Below are positions 1-11,403 of a DNA stretch of 64,000 nt, in pieces. The stretch covers positions 1 to 64,000 of the forward strand of contig JABACO010000112.1 in NCBI GenBank assembly GCA_013339895.1, given 5' to 3'. Source of the DNA: Ephydatia muelleri. Lineage: Eukaryota; Porifera; Demospongiae; Spongillida; Spongillidae. Within the stretch, counting starts at the first letter, position 1. Each line of letters starts with the position of its first letter. Position numbers and translations under genes: made by a program. The notes beneath the pieces are model-generated. The model worked only from the letters and a program-made list of their open reading frames with translations, did not search any database and was not told the DNA's origin.

Positions 1-643
1 GGAGGGAGGGGGGAGGGAGAAGGAGGGAGGGAGGAGGAGGGAGAGGAGGAGGGAGGAGAGAGGAGGAGGGAGAGAGGAGGGAGGGAGGAGGAGGGAGGGA
101 GGAGGAGGGAGAGGGGAGGGGGAAGAGGAGGAGGGAGAGAGGGGGAGAGAGGAGGAGGGAGGAGAGAGAGGAGGAGGGAGGGAGAGAGGAGGAGGGAGGG
201 AGAGAGGAGGAGGGAGGGAGAGAGGAGGAGGGAGGGAGAGAGGAGGAGGGAGGGAGAGAGGAGGAGGGAGGAGGAGGAGGGAGGAGGAAGAGAGAGAGGA
301 GGAGGGAGGAAGGAGAGGAAGAGGGAGGAGGGAGGAGGAAGGGAGGGAGGAGGAGGAGGGAGGGAGGGAGGGAGGGAGGGGGGAGGGAGAGGAGGGAGGG
401 AGGGAGGAGGAGGAGGGAGGAGGAGGGAGGAGGAGGAGGGAGGGAGGAGGAGGGAGGAGGAAGGGAGGGAGGAGGAGGGAGGAGGAGGAGGGAGGAGGAG
501 GGAGGGAGGGAGGAGGAGGAGGAGGGAGGGAGGGAGGGAGGAGGAGGGGGAGGGGGAGGGAGGGAGGAGGAGGGAGGAGGGAGGAAGGAGGGGAGGAGGG
601 AGGGAGGAGAGGGAGGAAGGAGGGGAGGAGGGAGGAAGGAGGC
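1..643. repeat. Polypurine (GGA/GAG) tract, left copy
   Basis: About 640 bp consists almost only of G and A on the + strand in GGA, GGGA and GAGA units. Its right-arm counterpart is 53150-53777, where the pyrimidine strand leads straight into a 3' splice site. Long ORFs rich in Pro/Ser/Leu or Glu/Arg/Gly across it are composition artefacts. Confidence 0.95.
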
Positions 644-1807
644 ACAAAACTCAATGCATCCAGTTTTTGTGTAGACAACACCCTTCCATCTTGAGCTAGG
701 AGGACTTCATTGGGCGGCAGGGTCTAACCCCTATTTTGGAGATGATTGTGCCCTCAGCCATGCACTAGTAGTCTGGCCTTGTCTACTGTTGAATGCTCCA
801 CCAAGCACGGAAAGGAAGCCAGCTTTCTCTATGGCTGAGGATAGCTTGTGCTAATGATGGCAAGTAACTTGTACAGAGAGTGATCACTGCATGCTACCTT
901 TCCCATAAAATCCCATTGAATAATATGATGGCATCACATAGGCACTGCATAGTCAGCTCTGATGGGGAGATTGGTGTTAAATGAGGTAGACAAGGAGGCA
1001 GTGTAGGCTGCTTGTGCATGCATGGTCAGGGAGCACAACTCCAAACTTGAGGCGAAGTTGGGCTTGACTGCAAGCGTGTGTGGTTAGCTTAGTCTCCAGA
1101 GAGCAGTGAAGCACATTATCATCAAATGCCTGTAGAATGAAGTACATACCCTTAGAAGAGCAATCACAGACTGAGGGTCACATAGCTTAGGCAACCCACA
1201 ATTTATAGTTGCCATGGTTATAAGAGGCAATCCCAACATAAAAGCAGCGTGTGGTAACAGGCGAGGGTTGGAAGAATTTAAGGGTTTAAGGGGTCACCGA
1301 AGGCGACTAAGCAAAGCCGCCGATTCTGGCATCAAAATACACCTGTCTCCATCTTTACCTCTGCCTCTTCAACGTTTTTCCCGCCGAAGGCGAAGGAATC
1401 GCCCCCTTTAGTTGGGGCACGAGGCGTCACAATTATTCTCCCTGAACTTAGTAGTAATGCTACCCTTGCATTGAGATAGCCACACCAAGCTAGCTTTGAG
1501 AAGTTAAAAGTTCATTGGCTGCGAGGAATTGTATGAAGAGAACCCATTAGGCATATATAATGATAAGAGCTTGTGAATCAAGTTCATAACAATCCAAGCT
1601 AATGGCAGATCTGGATGTTTTCATATAGCAATCACTATTTTATGTGCTAGACAATAGGGTCATTCCATGTCAATGACGCTTAGTTTATAACACTGCACCC
1701 TCTCAGAATTAAATGAAATTTGGTATTAGTATCACTGGGAAAGTTACCATACATTTTCCTTAGAACAGCTGCTGGGTCACCTTATGTGGTAATAATAAGA
1801 CCATATG
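644..1807. other. No supported gene
   Basis: This is mixed-composition sequence. Short ORFs occur on both strands, but none shows a recognisable domain or convincing splice structure. The mirror region is 51990-53150. Confidence 0.5.
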
Positions 1808-2090
1808 TGGTGAAAATCAAATCACCATCAAAGTTGCAACTAAGGGACTTACGTGGTCCTTCATTAGAGCCTTCAAAGGAGACACAATCAGGGCAATGCT
1901 ACCTACGTGACTATACATATCGTCAAAAGCAAAGATGGCATAGCACAAGGATTATCCGCTCCCCGGTTACAAACACATCCTTTTCTTCTAGGATTGATTT
2001 TATAGCCTTATACTCGTTTGGCCGAAGAGCGGAGTAGCCAAGCCTTTCTGATGCATGAGCGATAACACCGTCTATTAATAACGTTGACAT
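1808..2090 (-). pseudogene. RecQ-type helicase fragment, left copy
   Basis: This is the left-arm copy of the helicase relic described at 51706-51990, with the same reading-frame break in the nucleotide-binding region. It lies between the purine tract and a dispersed repeat. Confidence 0.5.
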
Positions 2091-2213
2091 TCCAATCACG
2101 CCGGACTTTGGGTTGTAGTTTCACAATTGGCATGCTAGAAATGCAATTATAGCTGATGGCCAAAGCATTGAAATGTCCACGTCACAGATCGCTGCAATTT
2201 GATTGGTTGCAAC

Positions 2214-2309
2214 AACATTCCGTCGCGCGCACTGGAACCATTTCTCACGTGATGTCATAGTGTAAGCGATGATCATCGTTACGTACATATGGGTCTGGGT
2301 ACGAGACTA
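2214..2309. mobile_element. Hairpin-MITE relic, left copy 1
   Basis: This copy ends with the reverse complement of TAGTCTCGTACCCAGACCC and carries the internal 12-bp palindrome CGATGATCATCG. It is related to the complete hairpin at 4859-4956, but the other end is degraded. The right-arm copy is at 51489-51583. Confidence 0.5.
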
Positions 2310-2384
2310 GGCTAAAGCACACCCACCTCTATCAGTAGCGGTACGTAACATTTGCATCGCACGCAATTAACATTGGCGTACGGT

Positions 2385-2692
2385 ACATATGGAAAAATGG
2401 CCCATACATAGGCGGTCATCTTGCTTTCTTTTTCAAATTGAATATCAAACACGCGTATATAATATCGCAATCAAGACAAAAATTTAATTTCTACCGCGCA
2501 TAATTTATTTATAAACGAAGTAGTCATTGCGTATTCTGTCTGCTAGGTTAACGGTTATAAACGGCTGTAACGTAACTATCAAGACTCTACGTTGTACCGA
2601 TACAGCCAATACGCCTATGCGTCACTTGCACGGGAGATGTGGAGCGGCACAATGATACATGCAGGGATCGAAGTTACGGTTCATCCGTCATT
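2385..2692 (+). repeat. Dispersed repeat, copy in left arm
   Basis: About 300 bp from ATGGAAAAATGGCCCATAC through the segment ending near GCAGGGATCGAAGTTACG is shared, with substitutions and small indels, with 54318-54725. The mirror copy is 51108-51411. No coding potential was seen. The family is not identified. Confidence 0.7.
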
Positions 2693-3682
2693 ACAAATCG
2701 TACTAATTTTTTTAATTCTTTTTTTCAATGAACGATTGCTATCGAAAAAGCACGATCATTGTTCGATACTACTAACGGTACTTTTCATACTCTATCTGAA
2801 ATTTTCGTATTTGGCGGTACATTATTAGAATGGACAAGAATGAGTGCTTATCGGAAAAAAAACTATATACGTGCATGCTCCTGATCGATCAAGAGAACGA
2901 TGTACATATTAATTAAGCAAATAGATTCATGCATAAATGTATATTTATTATAATCTAAGATATTGAACGATCGTATATGATCACTTTGACGGTGCACCGT
3001 GCTGCTTCTTTGCTACCATCGTAATTTGATTATAGTACAGATGTAAATTTGACGAAACGATCGTGCATAGATCTTGTACGGATTTTTTGCTGGGTGTAGA
3101 ACAGAGTACTTGTGCAGGCATGATGTGAACAAATATCAGTCGAAGCCAACTTGGAACGCAACGAAAGAAGTTCACTGGAAAACTGTGCGCACCGGTTTGG
3201 ACTTTAGTGTATGTAATGGCAAAGCACTTTCCAAGGGTTCCAAAGCTGCACGATGTCAAATGCATATTGCAGAACAGGAAGCGCTCAGCTGTTTATTAGC
3301 CACGTAAGGCTTCATGCGCCTATGTTCTGTTTACATTTAATACCAAAAATTATGAATAAATTAACACATGAAGTCTCTCAATGCCACATTGGCCTGCATG
3401 AAATCAAACCGTTTGAAAAAATAGTCTTCCTCAAGGGCACACCTTGCCATATTGCCTTGAAATTCCAAATACCCGTTCAACCCATCTATGAAGTCGGAAA
3501 CCATGATTGATTGCTCTAGTGACTTCTGCTTAAGAGAGTTGGTTTCATCATCACCCCCCCATATAACAATGGTCAGAGTTAGCATAAAAGGTAGACTCAT
3601 CATGCACCACTGCTGCTTAGTTATCACACACACACAGTCTTATCTATCTCACTCATCAATCAGTCTGGCGTCTATGTGCAGT
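2693..3682. other. No confident gene; short unassigned ORFs
   Basis: There are minus-strand ORFs of about 90 codons at 2981-3265 and 3361-3633. They lie downstream of the Cys-rich ORF and may be decayed parts of the same gene. The mirror region is 50119-51107. In the right arm the 2981-3265 equivalent is shifted in frame, which argues against a maintained protein. Confidence 0.4.
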
Positions 3683-4063
3683 CTATGCATGTGCACATAC
3701 ACTAGGCTTTTCGTCATAAGCTGAATCTGATACGCGGGGACGCTTGACTCCTCTGCCTTCACCTGATTGCATCGTCTTTGCAGATAGCCTACCAAGCAGG
3801 TCCTTCTCTAGCGCAACGAACGCTTTTTTCTTAGCCTGGTACTTTATGACTGCATCGAAGCACTTCTTGCATACGTAGCCACAACTGAATTCCCCTACTG
3901 CTTCCTCTGCACAAATGCCTACAGCTAGCTGACATACCAGTACCGCTATCCCTTCCCTACAAGACGCGTGATTTAGTAGATCTATCATTTTCGACCGAAG
4001 TACGGCAGTAGACCATAATTGATTTTGAATCAGTGACGTAGGTCGGAATTTGTGACGACACAA
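3683..4063 (-). CDS. Cys-rich ZAD-like ORF, left copy
   Basis: This is the same 126-residue protein as at 49738-50118, with no difference in the translation. See the right-arm entry for the domain description. Confidence 0.45.
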   Translation of the reverse strand: MCRHKFRPTSLIQNQLWSTAVLRSKMIDLLNHASCREGIAVLVCQLAVGICAEEAVGEFSCGYVCKKCFDAVIKYQAKKKAFVALEKDLLGRLSAKTMQSGEGRGVKRPRVSDSAYDEKPSVCAHA

Positions 4064-4102
4064 CTATTATGTAACAATGTACATTCCAACGACATTCTAA
4101 GA

Positions 4103-4200
4103 ACCATTTCTCACGACTTCATTCCCAGACCCTAAGTACGTGATGTCATACTGTAAGCGATGATCATCGTTACGTACATATGGGTCTGGGTACGAGACTA
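4103..4200. mobile_element. Hairpin-MITE relic, left copy 2
   Basis: Inverted ends CCCAGACCC...GGGTCTGGG surround the CGATGATCATCG palindrome. The right end keeps the full terminal motif, while the left end is degraded. The mirror copy is 49601-49695. Confidence 0.55.
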
Positions 4201-4858
4201 GCTTTAGCCTGATGTTGATGTGGGTGGGCGTGGTGACCTTTACCCTGAGGTACATACACTGCAGGACTTGACAGATGGTATGAGCAGTGAGAGTTTAGGA
4301 ACCCACACGCAACCTTCTCCTCTGCTTCTCAAGAACATAATTAGTGGTTAACAATTCTTTCCATTAGCAGTTTAGTCACTGCATCACATGATCACAACAT
4401 GGCTGTCATGTGATGCACCTCTTGGTCTCCTCAGGCTGACCACCTTTCTCAACGTGCTTGACCTTTGCTTTCAGTACAAGGTAAGAAGGCACCTCCCTTG
4501 CCCCAAAATAGCCCCTCTTCCATCCTGCAGCAGTGTAACCCCCCCTCCTATTACCCCACAGGGCAAGGAGGTGGATTGTCATCTCACGACAGTGAAATAG
4601 GTTCCAGGGCTCAGAGTTCCATGATCGCTTCCATTTACCTCCCTCTCTTGAGAAGACTACTACCCTCAGCTGTACAAGAGACCTGATGGATGGATGACTT
4701 GGGGGTGGGACCACTTTTTGAGAAGAAACTCAGAAGTTAGAAAATCACCTTGTGTAAGCTATAAGATGGCATGCATATATTAAATGACTGAGCGCGCCCC
4801 AGCCTCTGGCGGGAAAGCCGTACCGGTTAAAAACGCTCGACAATCGTTGCTGCGAAAC
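4201..4858. other. No supported gene
   Basis: ORFs near 4388-4714 overlap on both strands, and neither can be preferred. An AG acceptor-like site after a pyrimidine run near 4494 hints at an exon but has no partner. The mirror region is 48942-49600. Confidence 0.4.
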
Positions 4859-4956
4859 TAGTCTCGTACCAGACCCACATCGCAGCTGCGGATGGATTAC
4901 GCGTAGCGGTGATGTAATCCATCCGCAGCTGCGATGTGGGTCTGGGTACGAGACTA
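4859..4956. mobile_element. 98-bp hairpin MITE with 9-bp target duplication (left)
   Basis: The element is almost a perfect palindrome. Two arms of about 42 bp begin TAGTCTCGTACC-AGACCC and surround a short centre (GCGTAGCGGTGAT). It is flanked on both sides by CTGCGAAAC, a 9-bp direct repeat that looks like a target-site duplication. It has no coding capacity. A 9-bp duplication occurs in Mutator-type (MULE) and some other cut-and-paste transposons; the parent transposon is not identified. Confidence 0.85.
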
Positions 4957-5014
4957 CTGCGAAACATAGCGTACCGGTAGGCACCAATACAAAAAAAAAA
5001 AAAAAAAGGAAACA

Positions 5015-5611
5015 ATGTCACACACTGATTTCCTTAACGCACTTGCCGAGGTGTGCGAGACAGCAGAGCGAATACCCGTACCGATGTACCACACCTCTCT
5101 CCTTACCTGTTGCTGCCCTGGATACGCGGAGCCAGGGTACTATTCTCCTGCGGTACCGATCGCAACCCTCTCGTGTTTTCCCCCCCTCTTCGTCCCCATC
5201 CCCCCTTCTCTTCCGTTTGCTTCTCGCCCTCGCCCGCATTCGTCTCGACGCTGCAAAATGGACGTGCGTTCCAGCAGTTCCTTGACGACACCTGGCCCGA
5301 AATAACGTTACGTCGGGGGAGCGCAGTCATCAGAAACACTCTATACGAGAAGATTGCCGAAACGCTGAGGGGGGGAGAGGGGAGAGACCACTGCGCGCTT
5401 GAAACACTGGGTAAAGAAGTCGGAGTTCTTCCTGATCGGGGCGTGTCTGGCCGTACCAGCTGTCAGGGGGAGATTGGACGCGGGAAAACTCAAGGGCGCG
5501 GCCAGTTACTCACTCAGGCTGGTAGCGCGGCTGGAAAACTTTAGCCACATAATCGCTTTTTATCACAACGACCAAATGGGACACCGCGGTATAAGGAAGA
5601 CCTACGCCATG
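5015..5611 (+). pseudogene. H2C2-like exon, left copy (frame broken)
   Basis: This is the left copy of the exon at 48198-48785. It starts at the same ATG and ends at the same GTAAGC donor, but indels in the C-rich part near 5180-5210 and in the G-run near 5370 split the frame into three pieces. These are the homopolymer-type differences seen throughout the left contig, so sequencing error is as likely as real decay. Confidence 0.5.
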
Positions 5612-5819
5612 GTAAGCTGCTATATATCTCGGTGTGTGTATGTATGTGCGTGTGTGTGTGGTATTGCTAAAATCCAATCGCCCTTAAAAAGTTCCAAGGA
5701 ATTGCCATAAAATAAAATGGGTCAATGCAAGAGAAATTGGGCTTTTTGCAATTTTATTGGAACAGGATAGTTGTCATTGAATGGGCTTTGACCAGTGAGG
5801 GAAGGTAGAAAAATAGTTC

Positions 5820-7430
5820 TTATGGCATTCTCAAGAGGTATGAAGAGTTCACTACTGTGAGGTATGGTTCGAGCAAGGTAGTCCATTTCCCAATGAGATC
5901 ATGACTGAATGCAGAGTATGCTGCATGAGGTTGGGTAAGTGCAAATGCTGATAGAATTTTTACCTCACCAATAAATTCAGAGATTTTGTTTTTGACATAC
6001 TGTTCAATGTAGGTTCTGGTCCCTATGGCAGCACCAAGGTATCTATCACCATCAGCAATTACTGTGATTCCAGAACCATCAAACAGACCTTTCACTGATT
6101 GCACATACTCTTGTTTTACAATGAGGTGAGTCTTCGAGGCATTAGGGTAGTATCCAAACATTGGTCCAGCTTTGGTTATCATGTCCCACCAGCATCGAAT
6201 GTAAGCTCTTGACCCAGCAGCTGCTGCATCATCTGCATACCAAGTTTGGGTGACATCGCAAGTTTGTAACTTCTTAATGAGTGGCAAAATGCCAATTCCA
6301 TACATTGCCATTGCTAATGGGTCACCTTGAGTGGTTCCTTCAGTTGAAAGCAATGTTGCACCATCAACAAATAAATCAATGTCTTCACGATAGGTATTAA
6401 TTAGAACAACTGAAAGTGAAGGACAAAGATGCTGGATATTTCTAAGAGCAACCTCTCGATTGAGGGAATTAAATGCATCAACCAGTAGAATTGCCTCTGT
6501 TGTCTGGGAATCATATAGAGAACTCATGGCATGTACTGCTACTTCACAACCAGCTTGTTGACCACACATAACACAAGAGGGCCTGCAGCATCAATGATAT
6601 TCCGCCCAATGGTTGCCAGGATGGCCTTCCCAATGATACGCCATATTGTTTCCCCAATACCAATTGCCCTCACACCTGGACATTTATCAAGAGGAACCAA
6701 CCGACAGGCAACAAAAGCTGAGAGACATTTAGGGTCTATAAAGGTAGTACAGATTCTTTTGGCAACAGAGGCTAATGCAGCACAGAGATCAAAGGAGGAT
6801 TGAAATGAACAGCAAAGGTGTCTCCAAGCAGTTGCATCCAAACCAGAAGGACCAGCAGCACCTTCTGTTTCCATTGAGACCTTGCGAATCAGCTCTGCAT
6901 TTAGGGTAACAAACCGTATGATATGTGGGACTAGTTCAGGAGGAGAGTTTGGAGCTACCAAAGCAGTGTGAATAGCCTCTTTCCTGGTAGGATGTTTGCC
7001 CTTTAGGCTTTGTAAAACCTCATCTGTAAGAGGAAGAACACCAATACATTCATCATTAGCAATCATTCTCAGTGCTGATTTGACTTCCCTTCCATCATCA
7101 GTTTCGCAAAAATGCGAGCCTTCTCTCCCATGGAGGCTGATCTAGTCCGAGTAATAGTTCTCTTTCTGGAGAGTAGATGCTGAATTGCACGACCCTCAAC
7201 AAGTAGGGTGTTAAGATCACCTTTGAGCCAAAGCGTGAGCCGTCGCTCTAAATGTACCACATCCTCTTTAGCCTTAGATTTTGCATGAGTTCGTTGAAGG
7301 AGCAGAGAAGGTAGAACCACAGCTGCTTTTAAGGCAACAGACTCTAAAGCACTTGCATTTGCAAAAGAATTGAAGAGTCTAGTTAGCTCCTTTACAACAC
7401 AATTGCCTACATGTCCAAAAGGAAGCCTGA
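5820..7430 (-). pseudogene. Decayed reverse transcriptase, left copy
   Basis: This is the left copy of the element at 46384-48189. It shares the same internal frame breaks and has an additional one-base loss near 5883, after which the frame of the C-terminal part changes. The YADD active-site region lies near 6225-6240. Confidence 0.75.
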
Positions 7431-7499
7431 AAAAATACCTTTTCTAATGAACAACCTCAGAATAGCAACTTTCCAAAGAATGAGAAAAAGTCTCACTGT

Positions 7500-7697
7500 C
7501 TACTCATCCCACAAAAAGTTTGGTGCACTGGATTCACAGTAGGGGGGAAGACTCCACACAGAATCTGCTTCCGAGGATACGCTGGGTGCGCCATTATTAG
7601 AACAGGTATTAATCGGCAGAGTGGATGATATCTCATTCGTAGATGAATCAAGCCTGGCTACATCCATACCACATAAATGTGTTAGTAACTGTAACAT
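7500..7697 (-). other. Possible 5' ORF of the reverse-transcriptase relic, left
   Basis: A short Ser-rich ORF (65 codons) lies just upstream of the reverse-transcriptase relic and in the same direction. It is identical in the right arm (46111-46308). It may be the eroded N-terminal part of the same element. No domain is recognised. Confidence 0.25.
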
Positions 7698-8338
7698 ATG
7701 AAGTGGTTAAAATGGTCCTTATAGAAGGATGATGTTACTGCATAAACAGCTTGGTATATATTAGCAGTCACATTAAACATCACATAAATTAGTGCTATGA
7801 ACGTGTGACAGATATATGGCTTCATTATTTGGCTCCGTAGGGTTTTAACAGCTGACTAAAAGGTGCTGGATTCTGAGCCCTGATGGATCTGCAGCTGATC
7901 CTTCTGGAAATGACTGTGAAACTCCTAGGATGTTAAAATCAGGACCAATGGATATCGGGGCGTAGGAATCTGGGGAACATGTGGAGGTGGGCAGCTTGGA
8001 TGTTTGGAATTGTGTTATCGTTGCTTGGAGCTATGCCTGCTGAGAGAAGAATGTCACATGCTTTCTTGAAAATACCTGCCTTAGCTAATGAGATTTCTGA
8101 TTCTGTCACCCTCTGTGGTTCTTCACCAAAGGCTGTACAAGTATGAGGTATTTCCTTTTGCTAGGTTCCACAAGAGTCCAAACTCATTGTCAGACCAAAG
8201 ATTGTACAAGGCCTTGATGCAGGTGGGCTTAAGGTTTCTCCCTCTGCGTGTTCTCAGTGCTGATATTTTCTACTCTCTGTATAGTGTACACAATACGTAC
8301 ATGTAAGTGCATGTAAATATTAACTGTATTCCAACAAG

Positions 8339-8440
8339 GCCATAGAGTCACTGCCGAACTACTTTGAGGAGGTGTGGCTAAGCAAGCAGCTGAACCTCAT
8401 ACTCCACACAAAGCCCACTGCTAATGTTGGCCATCATGAT
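8339..8440 (+). CDS. Internal exon of an unrecognised host gene, left
   Basis: A 102-bp open segment (34 codons, phase 0) lies between an AG acceptor (CCAACAAG) and a GTAAGC donor. Its translation (starting AIESLPNYFEEVWLSKQ) is compositionally protein-like, and the equivalent exon is intact in the right arm. Further exon-like pieces follow on the same strand to about 9530, including APLQALMGTAAFADDLSMWH near 8715-8775, interrupted by a poly-G run. I do not recognise the protein. Confidence 0.45.
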
Positions 8441-8668
8441 GTAAGCCCACCTGTACATATGCTCTCCTCCCCCTCTCACCACTCCCCCACCACCTAAACT
8501 AGGCCTTTTCTGACCTTAAGCTAGATTGGCCACCACTAGCATCACCCCAAAGCCCAGAGCTCCCTCCGCCCACTGCAGGCCCTGCTCAAGCCACCCATCT
8601 TCTAGGATATTTCAGTCCACTTCAGACTCAGCAGGGGTGTCGGTGGCCATCTCCCTGCTGGGTCACAC

Positions 8669-8697
<29 letters not shown>
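8669..8697. repeat. Poly-G run (29 G), left
   Basis: There are 29 consecutive G. The same position in the right arm (45116-45139) has 24 C. It interrupts an exon-like segment on the + strand and is a likely sequencing or polymerase-slippage site with quadruplex potential. Confidence 0.95.
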
Positions 8698-8699
<2 letters not shown>

Positions 8700-9361
8700 T
8701 ATTTGAACAGCTGGAGCACCACTGCAGGCTCTGATGGGAACAGCTGCGTTTGCTGATGACCTGTCCATGTGGCACAAGCAGTTTCATGACCATAGAGACT
8801 GTCCTGAGAACAAGCACTTTTGACAGTTCTGCGTACCTATCTGTACCTTCAGGAGGGTGAACAAGAATGTGCGAGTGGTCCTGTCTGTCTGGTCCACTGG
8901 GGGGGAAGTCCAGTACAGTAACCTTGCACACAAGCCTAGATTGCTCACATATCCATCTCTGATACTATGTGACCACATGACCTATGCACAAGCATATCCA
9001 ATGCTCATCAACAGCCTAGCAAGGCATATCTACACCAATCAGCAGCCTGCATCCAACATATCAAAACCCTGATACCCATTGCATAAGCATACCAGCATAT
9101 CAACACCCTTCAACAGCTATAATTTACCACCCAATCTGTTGGCTACACTCATACAGAAAAGTGTGCCTCACATTGATGTGTGTGTACATCTAGGCTATGG
9201 TGGTGAGGGAGAGTACAGTGGTGATATGTGTGCCGGCCCCCCCGCCCCCCCCAATTCATTTTTAGTGGAGATGGCCTACATGTACATATGGGCTGAGGGC
9301 ATGAGATATATGTTATCATGTTGTGTGACTGTAGCAAATTCTTTATTCTCTGATTTCTCAG

Positions 9362-9515
9362 GCTGTGGCGAAAGCATTGTTGGAGAGGCCCCTCTCCCCA
9401 AAGGCTGCGGAGGTGGAGGAGGGTGGAAGTGCAAGAAGTGGGCCATGCACATCCTGGAAAGTCCACAGATCATTGAGAAGTGCTATACAGCGTTCTCTGC
9501 CTACTACCTGAGAGG
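9362..9515 (+). CDS. Exon-like segment with WKCKKWAMHIL motif, left
   Basis: An acceptor (TTTCTCAG) precedes an open stretch that includes WKCKKWAMHIL followed by ESPQIIEKCYTAFSAYYL. The first part is strikingly like a conserved helix of importin-7/8 (W-KCKKWALHI). The residues after it do not continue the importin match and the residues before are Gly-rich, so the call is tentative. It is in the same direction as the exon at 8339-8440 and may belong to the same gene. Confidence 0.3.
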
Positions 9516-9629
9516 GTGCGTTGAGGTGTATGTGTTAGGGTGCACATGTTGTGTAAGTGCACATGTGTAGGTGTGTGTAATAAAATATCTTCTTGAATAA
9601 GAATGGGTGTGTTATTAGCTGTTGTAGAA

Positions 9630-10068
9630 TGAAGGGTCCATCGATGGATGCGAAGAGTCCATCGATGGATGCGAAGTGTCCATCGATGGATGCGAAGAGT
9701 CCATCGATGGATGCGAAGTGTCCATCGATGGATGCGAAGAGTCCATCGATGGATGCGAAGTGTCCCGATGGATGCGAAGAGTCCATCGATGGATGCGAAG
9801 GGTCCATCGATGGATGCGAAGAGTCCATTGATGGATGCGAAGGGTCCATCGATGGATGCGAAGGGTCCATCGATGGATGCGAAGAGTCCATCGATGGATG
9901 CGAAGTGTCCATCGATGGATGCGAAGTGTCCATCGATGGATGCGAAGAGTCCATCGATGGATGCGAAGAGTCCATTGATGGATGCGAAGGGTCCATCGAT
10001 GGATGCGAAGGGTCCATCGATGGATGCGAAGGGTCCATCGATCGATGCGAAGGGCCGGGTCTATAGAT
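9630..10068. repeat. 21-bp minisatellite, about 20 units (left)
   Basis: Tandem 21-bp units have the consensus GTCCATCGATGGATGCGAAGN. Each holds the 10-bp palindrome CCATCGATGG. Units differ mainly at the last variable bases (AG, GG or TG). One unit near 9765 lacks two bases. The multiple-of-three period keeps several frames open on both strands (repeats such as PSMDAKS), but nothing marks it as a gene. Confidence 0.95.
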
Positions 10069-10254
10069 GTGAAAGTCCCTCATCGATGCGAAGCGATGGA
10101 AAGAGCACATCGATGTGAAAAGTATATGTACAACGTAAATTTAGTAAGAACAGCAGAAGCACCGCTATATTGTTACCCATTAGGATGAATCCATTTCCTA
10201 TGGTCAGTGCATGGAACCTGCATATCATGTTCCCACTGAACAAGTGCACAAGTC

Positions 10255-10268
10255 GGGGGGGGGGGGGG
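10255..10268. repeat. Poly-G run (14 G), left
   Basis: There are fourteen G. The right-arm counterpart at 43531-43554 has 24 C, so the arms differ by ten bases at this homopolymer. Confidence 0.95.
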
Positions 10269-11174
10269 CACAGTCAGGAGAGGGTGCGGTAGGGGATACA
10301 CTGCCATCGGGTGTGAGGCGGAGCCCCAGCAGCTACGTGTTTTCGTATTAAAAATCTAGTTACACGCTGGGATAGTTTCAACAAAACTCCTGTGATTTCA
10401 AGGTATTCCCATCCTGGAGTTGAGTACCCAGTGTGGAAAACCTGGATTATCGAACAAAATCAGGACTGCTGGATGTAAATTCTTACATTTCCTGTTTGCT
10501 CCATGCCCTATAGCTGCCTACGCTATTTCACATCTCGTTTTGGATGATGCAGTGTAGTACTGCTGTATTTGCCTTGGCCGGACAGGACCCCATGTTTGCA
10601 TGACGTGGAGCATGAGCTGCAGACAGAGATGAGTAGCTTGTGTAAACATGGTTTGAGCAGCCTGATACAGTCAGCTACACCCTCCAACATCAAGCTTGCC
10701 CGAAAGTTCAGTGTTCCAATAAACGACTCTTTTGCTATTTTTCTTGTAATATTGAACCCTTTAGACTACATGCAAAGAGAACTGCATTCAGCCAAGAAAA
10801 AGATATTATAAAATCTAAACAATGGGTGGTTATAAGTAAACAAACATAAATTCAAATTGCATTTTTGAATTGCAGTTCCCGTAAGGAACATAGATAAAAG
10901 ATAAATTTTATTTTTTAGGTACCCCACTGCGGTACCTAAGTGCATAAAAGATTTGACTTCTTTAAGTTTATGCGTGTGGTTGGAAAGATCGGTCCCGAGT
11001 TACGTGTTTTTCGGGTGCCTCAGGGTTCCGAATGTCGTTTGACTTAAGGCCATTCCAAATGTGATAATAGTTTCCCGTCCGGACCTTTTTCCAAAACTCA
11101 TGCGGGGGGGCGGCTATTATCCATTATTTACATACAAATTATTAAAAATCGATATTAATTTCTATCTATCTTAC
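10269..11174. other. No supported gene
   Basis: The stretch contains a short perfect inverted repeat (TAGGTACC...GGTACCTA, 10916-10938) and an 80-codon ORF at 10569-10811 without a recognisable domain. The mirror region is 42623-43530. Confidence 0.4.
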
Positions 11175-11403
11175 ATCATCAGGCGTGAAAGCGAAAGGTG
11201 GCACAACTGAAAATGATGGCGCTGTATATCCGGAGCTGTAGCTGCTGATGTCTGAGGCGCTATGGTGGCCACGAACTGCAGAATGGGAATCGGACCAAAT
11301 GTGCTCAACACCCAAAATGCAAATTGCTCTGTCCTTTCAAGCTCGAGCAGCTCGATGACATCATCGGCAAACTCCCCGATGTGATCCGCCCCTTCCAGTG
11401 TGC
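11175..11403 (-). pseudogene. Duplicated exon fragment, left copy
   Basis: This is the left copy of 42393-42622. It has four instead of five G in the GGAAGGGGGCGG stretch near the exon start, so the frame is lost close to the 5' splice junction. Confidence 0.55.

Noticed and set aside
9362..9515. Confident importin-7/8 gene
   Set aside because: Only about eleven residues (WKCKKWAMHIL) fit; the residues after them do not follow the importin sequence. Kept as a tentative exon only.
9593..10118. CRISPR-like array, or repetitive protein of ~160 residues
   Set aside because: Units are directly adjacent with no unique spacers, and the genome is animal. The ORFs exist on both strands because the 21-bp period is divisible by three; no start context or splice sites support a gene.
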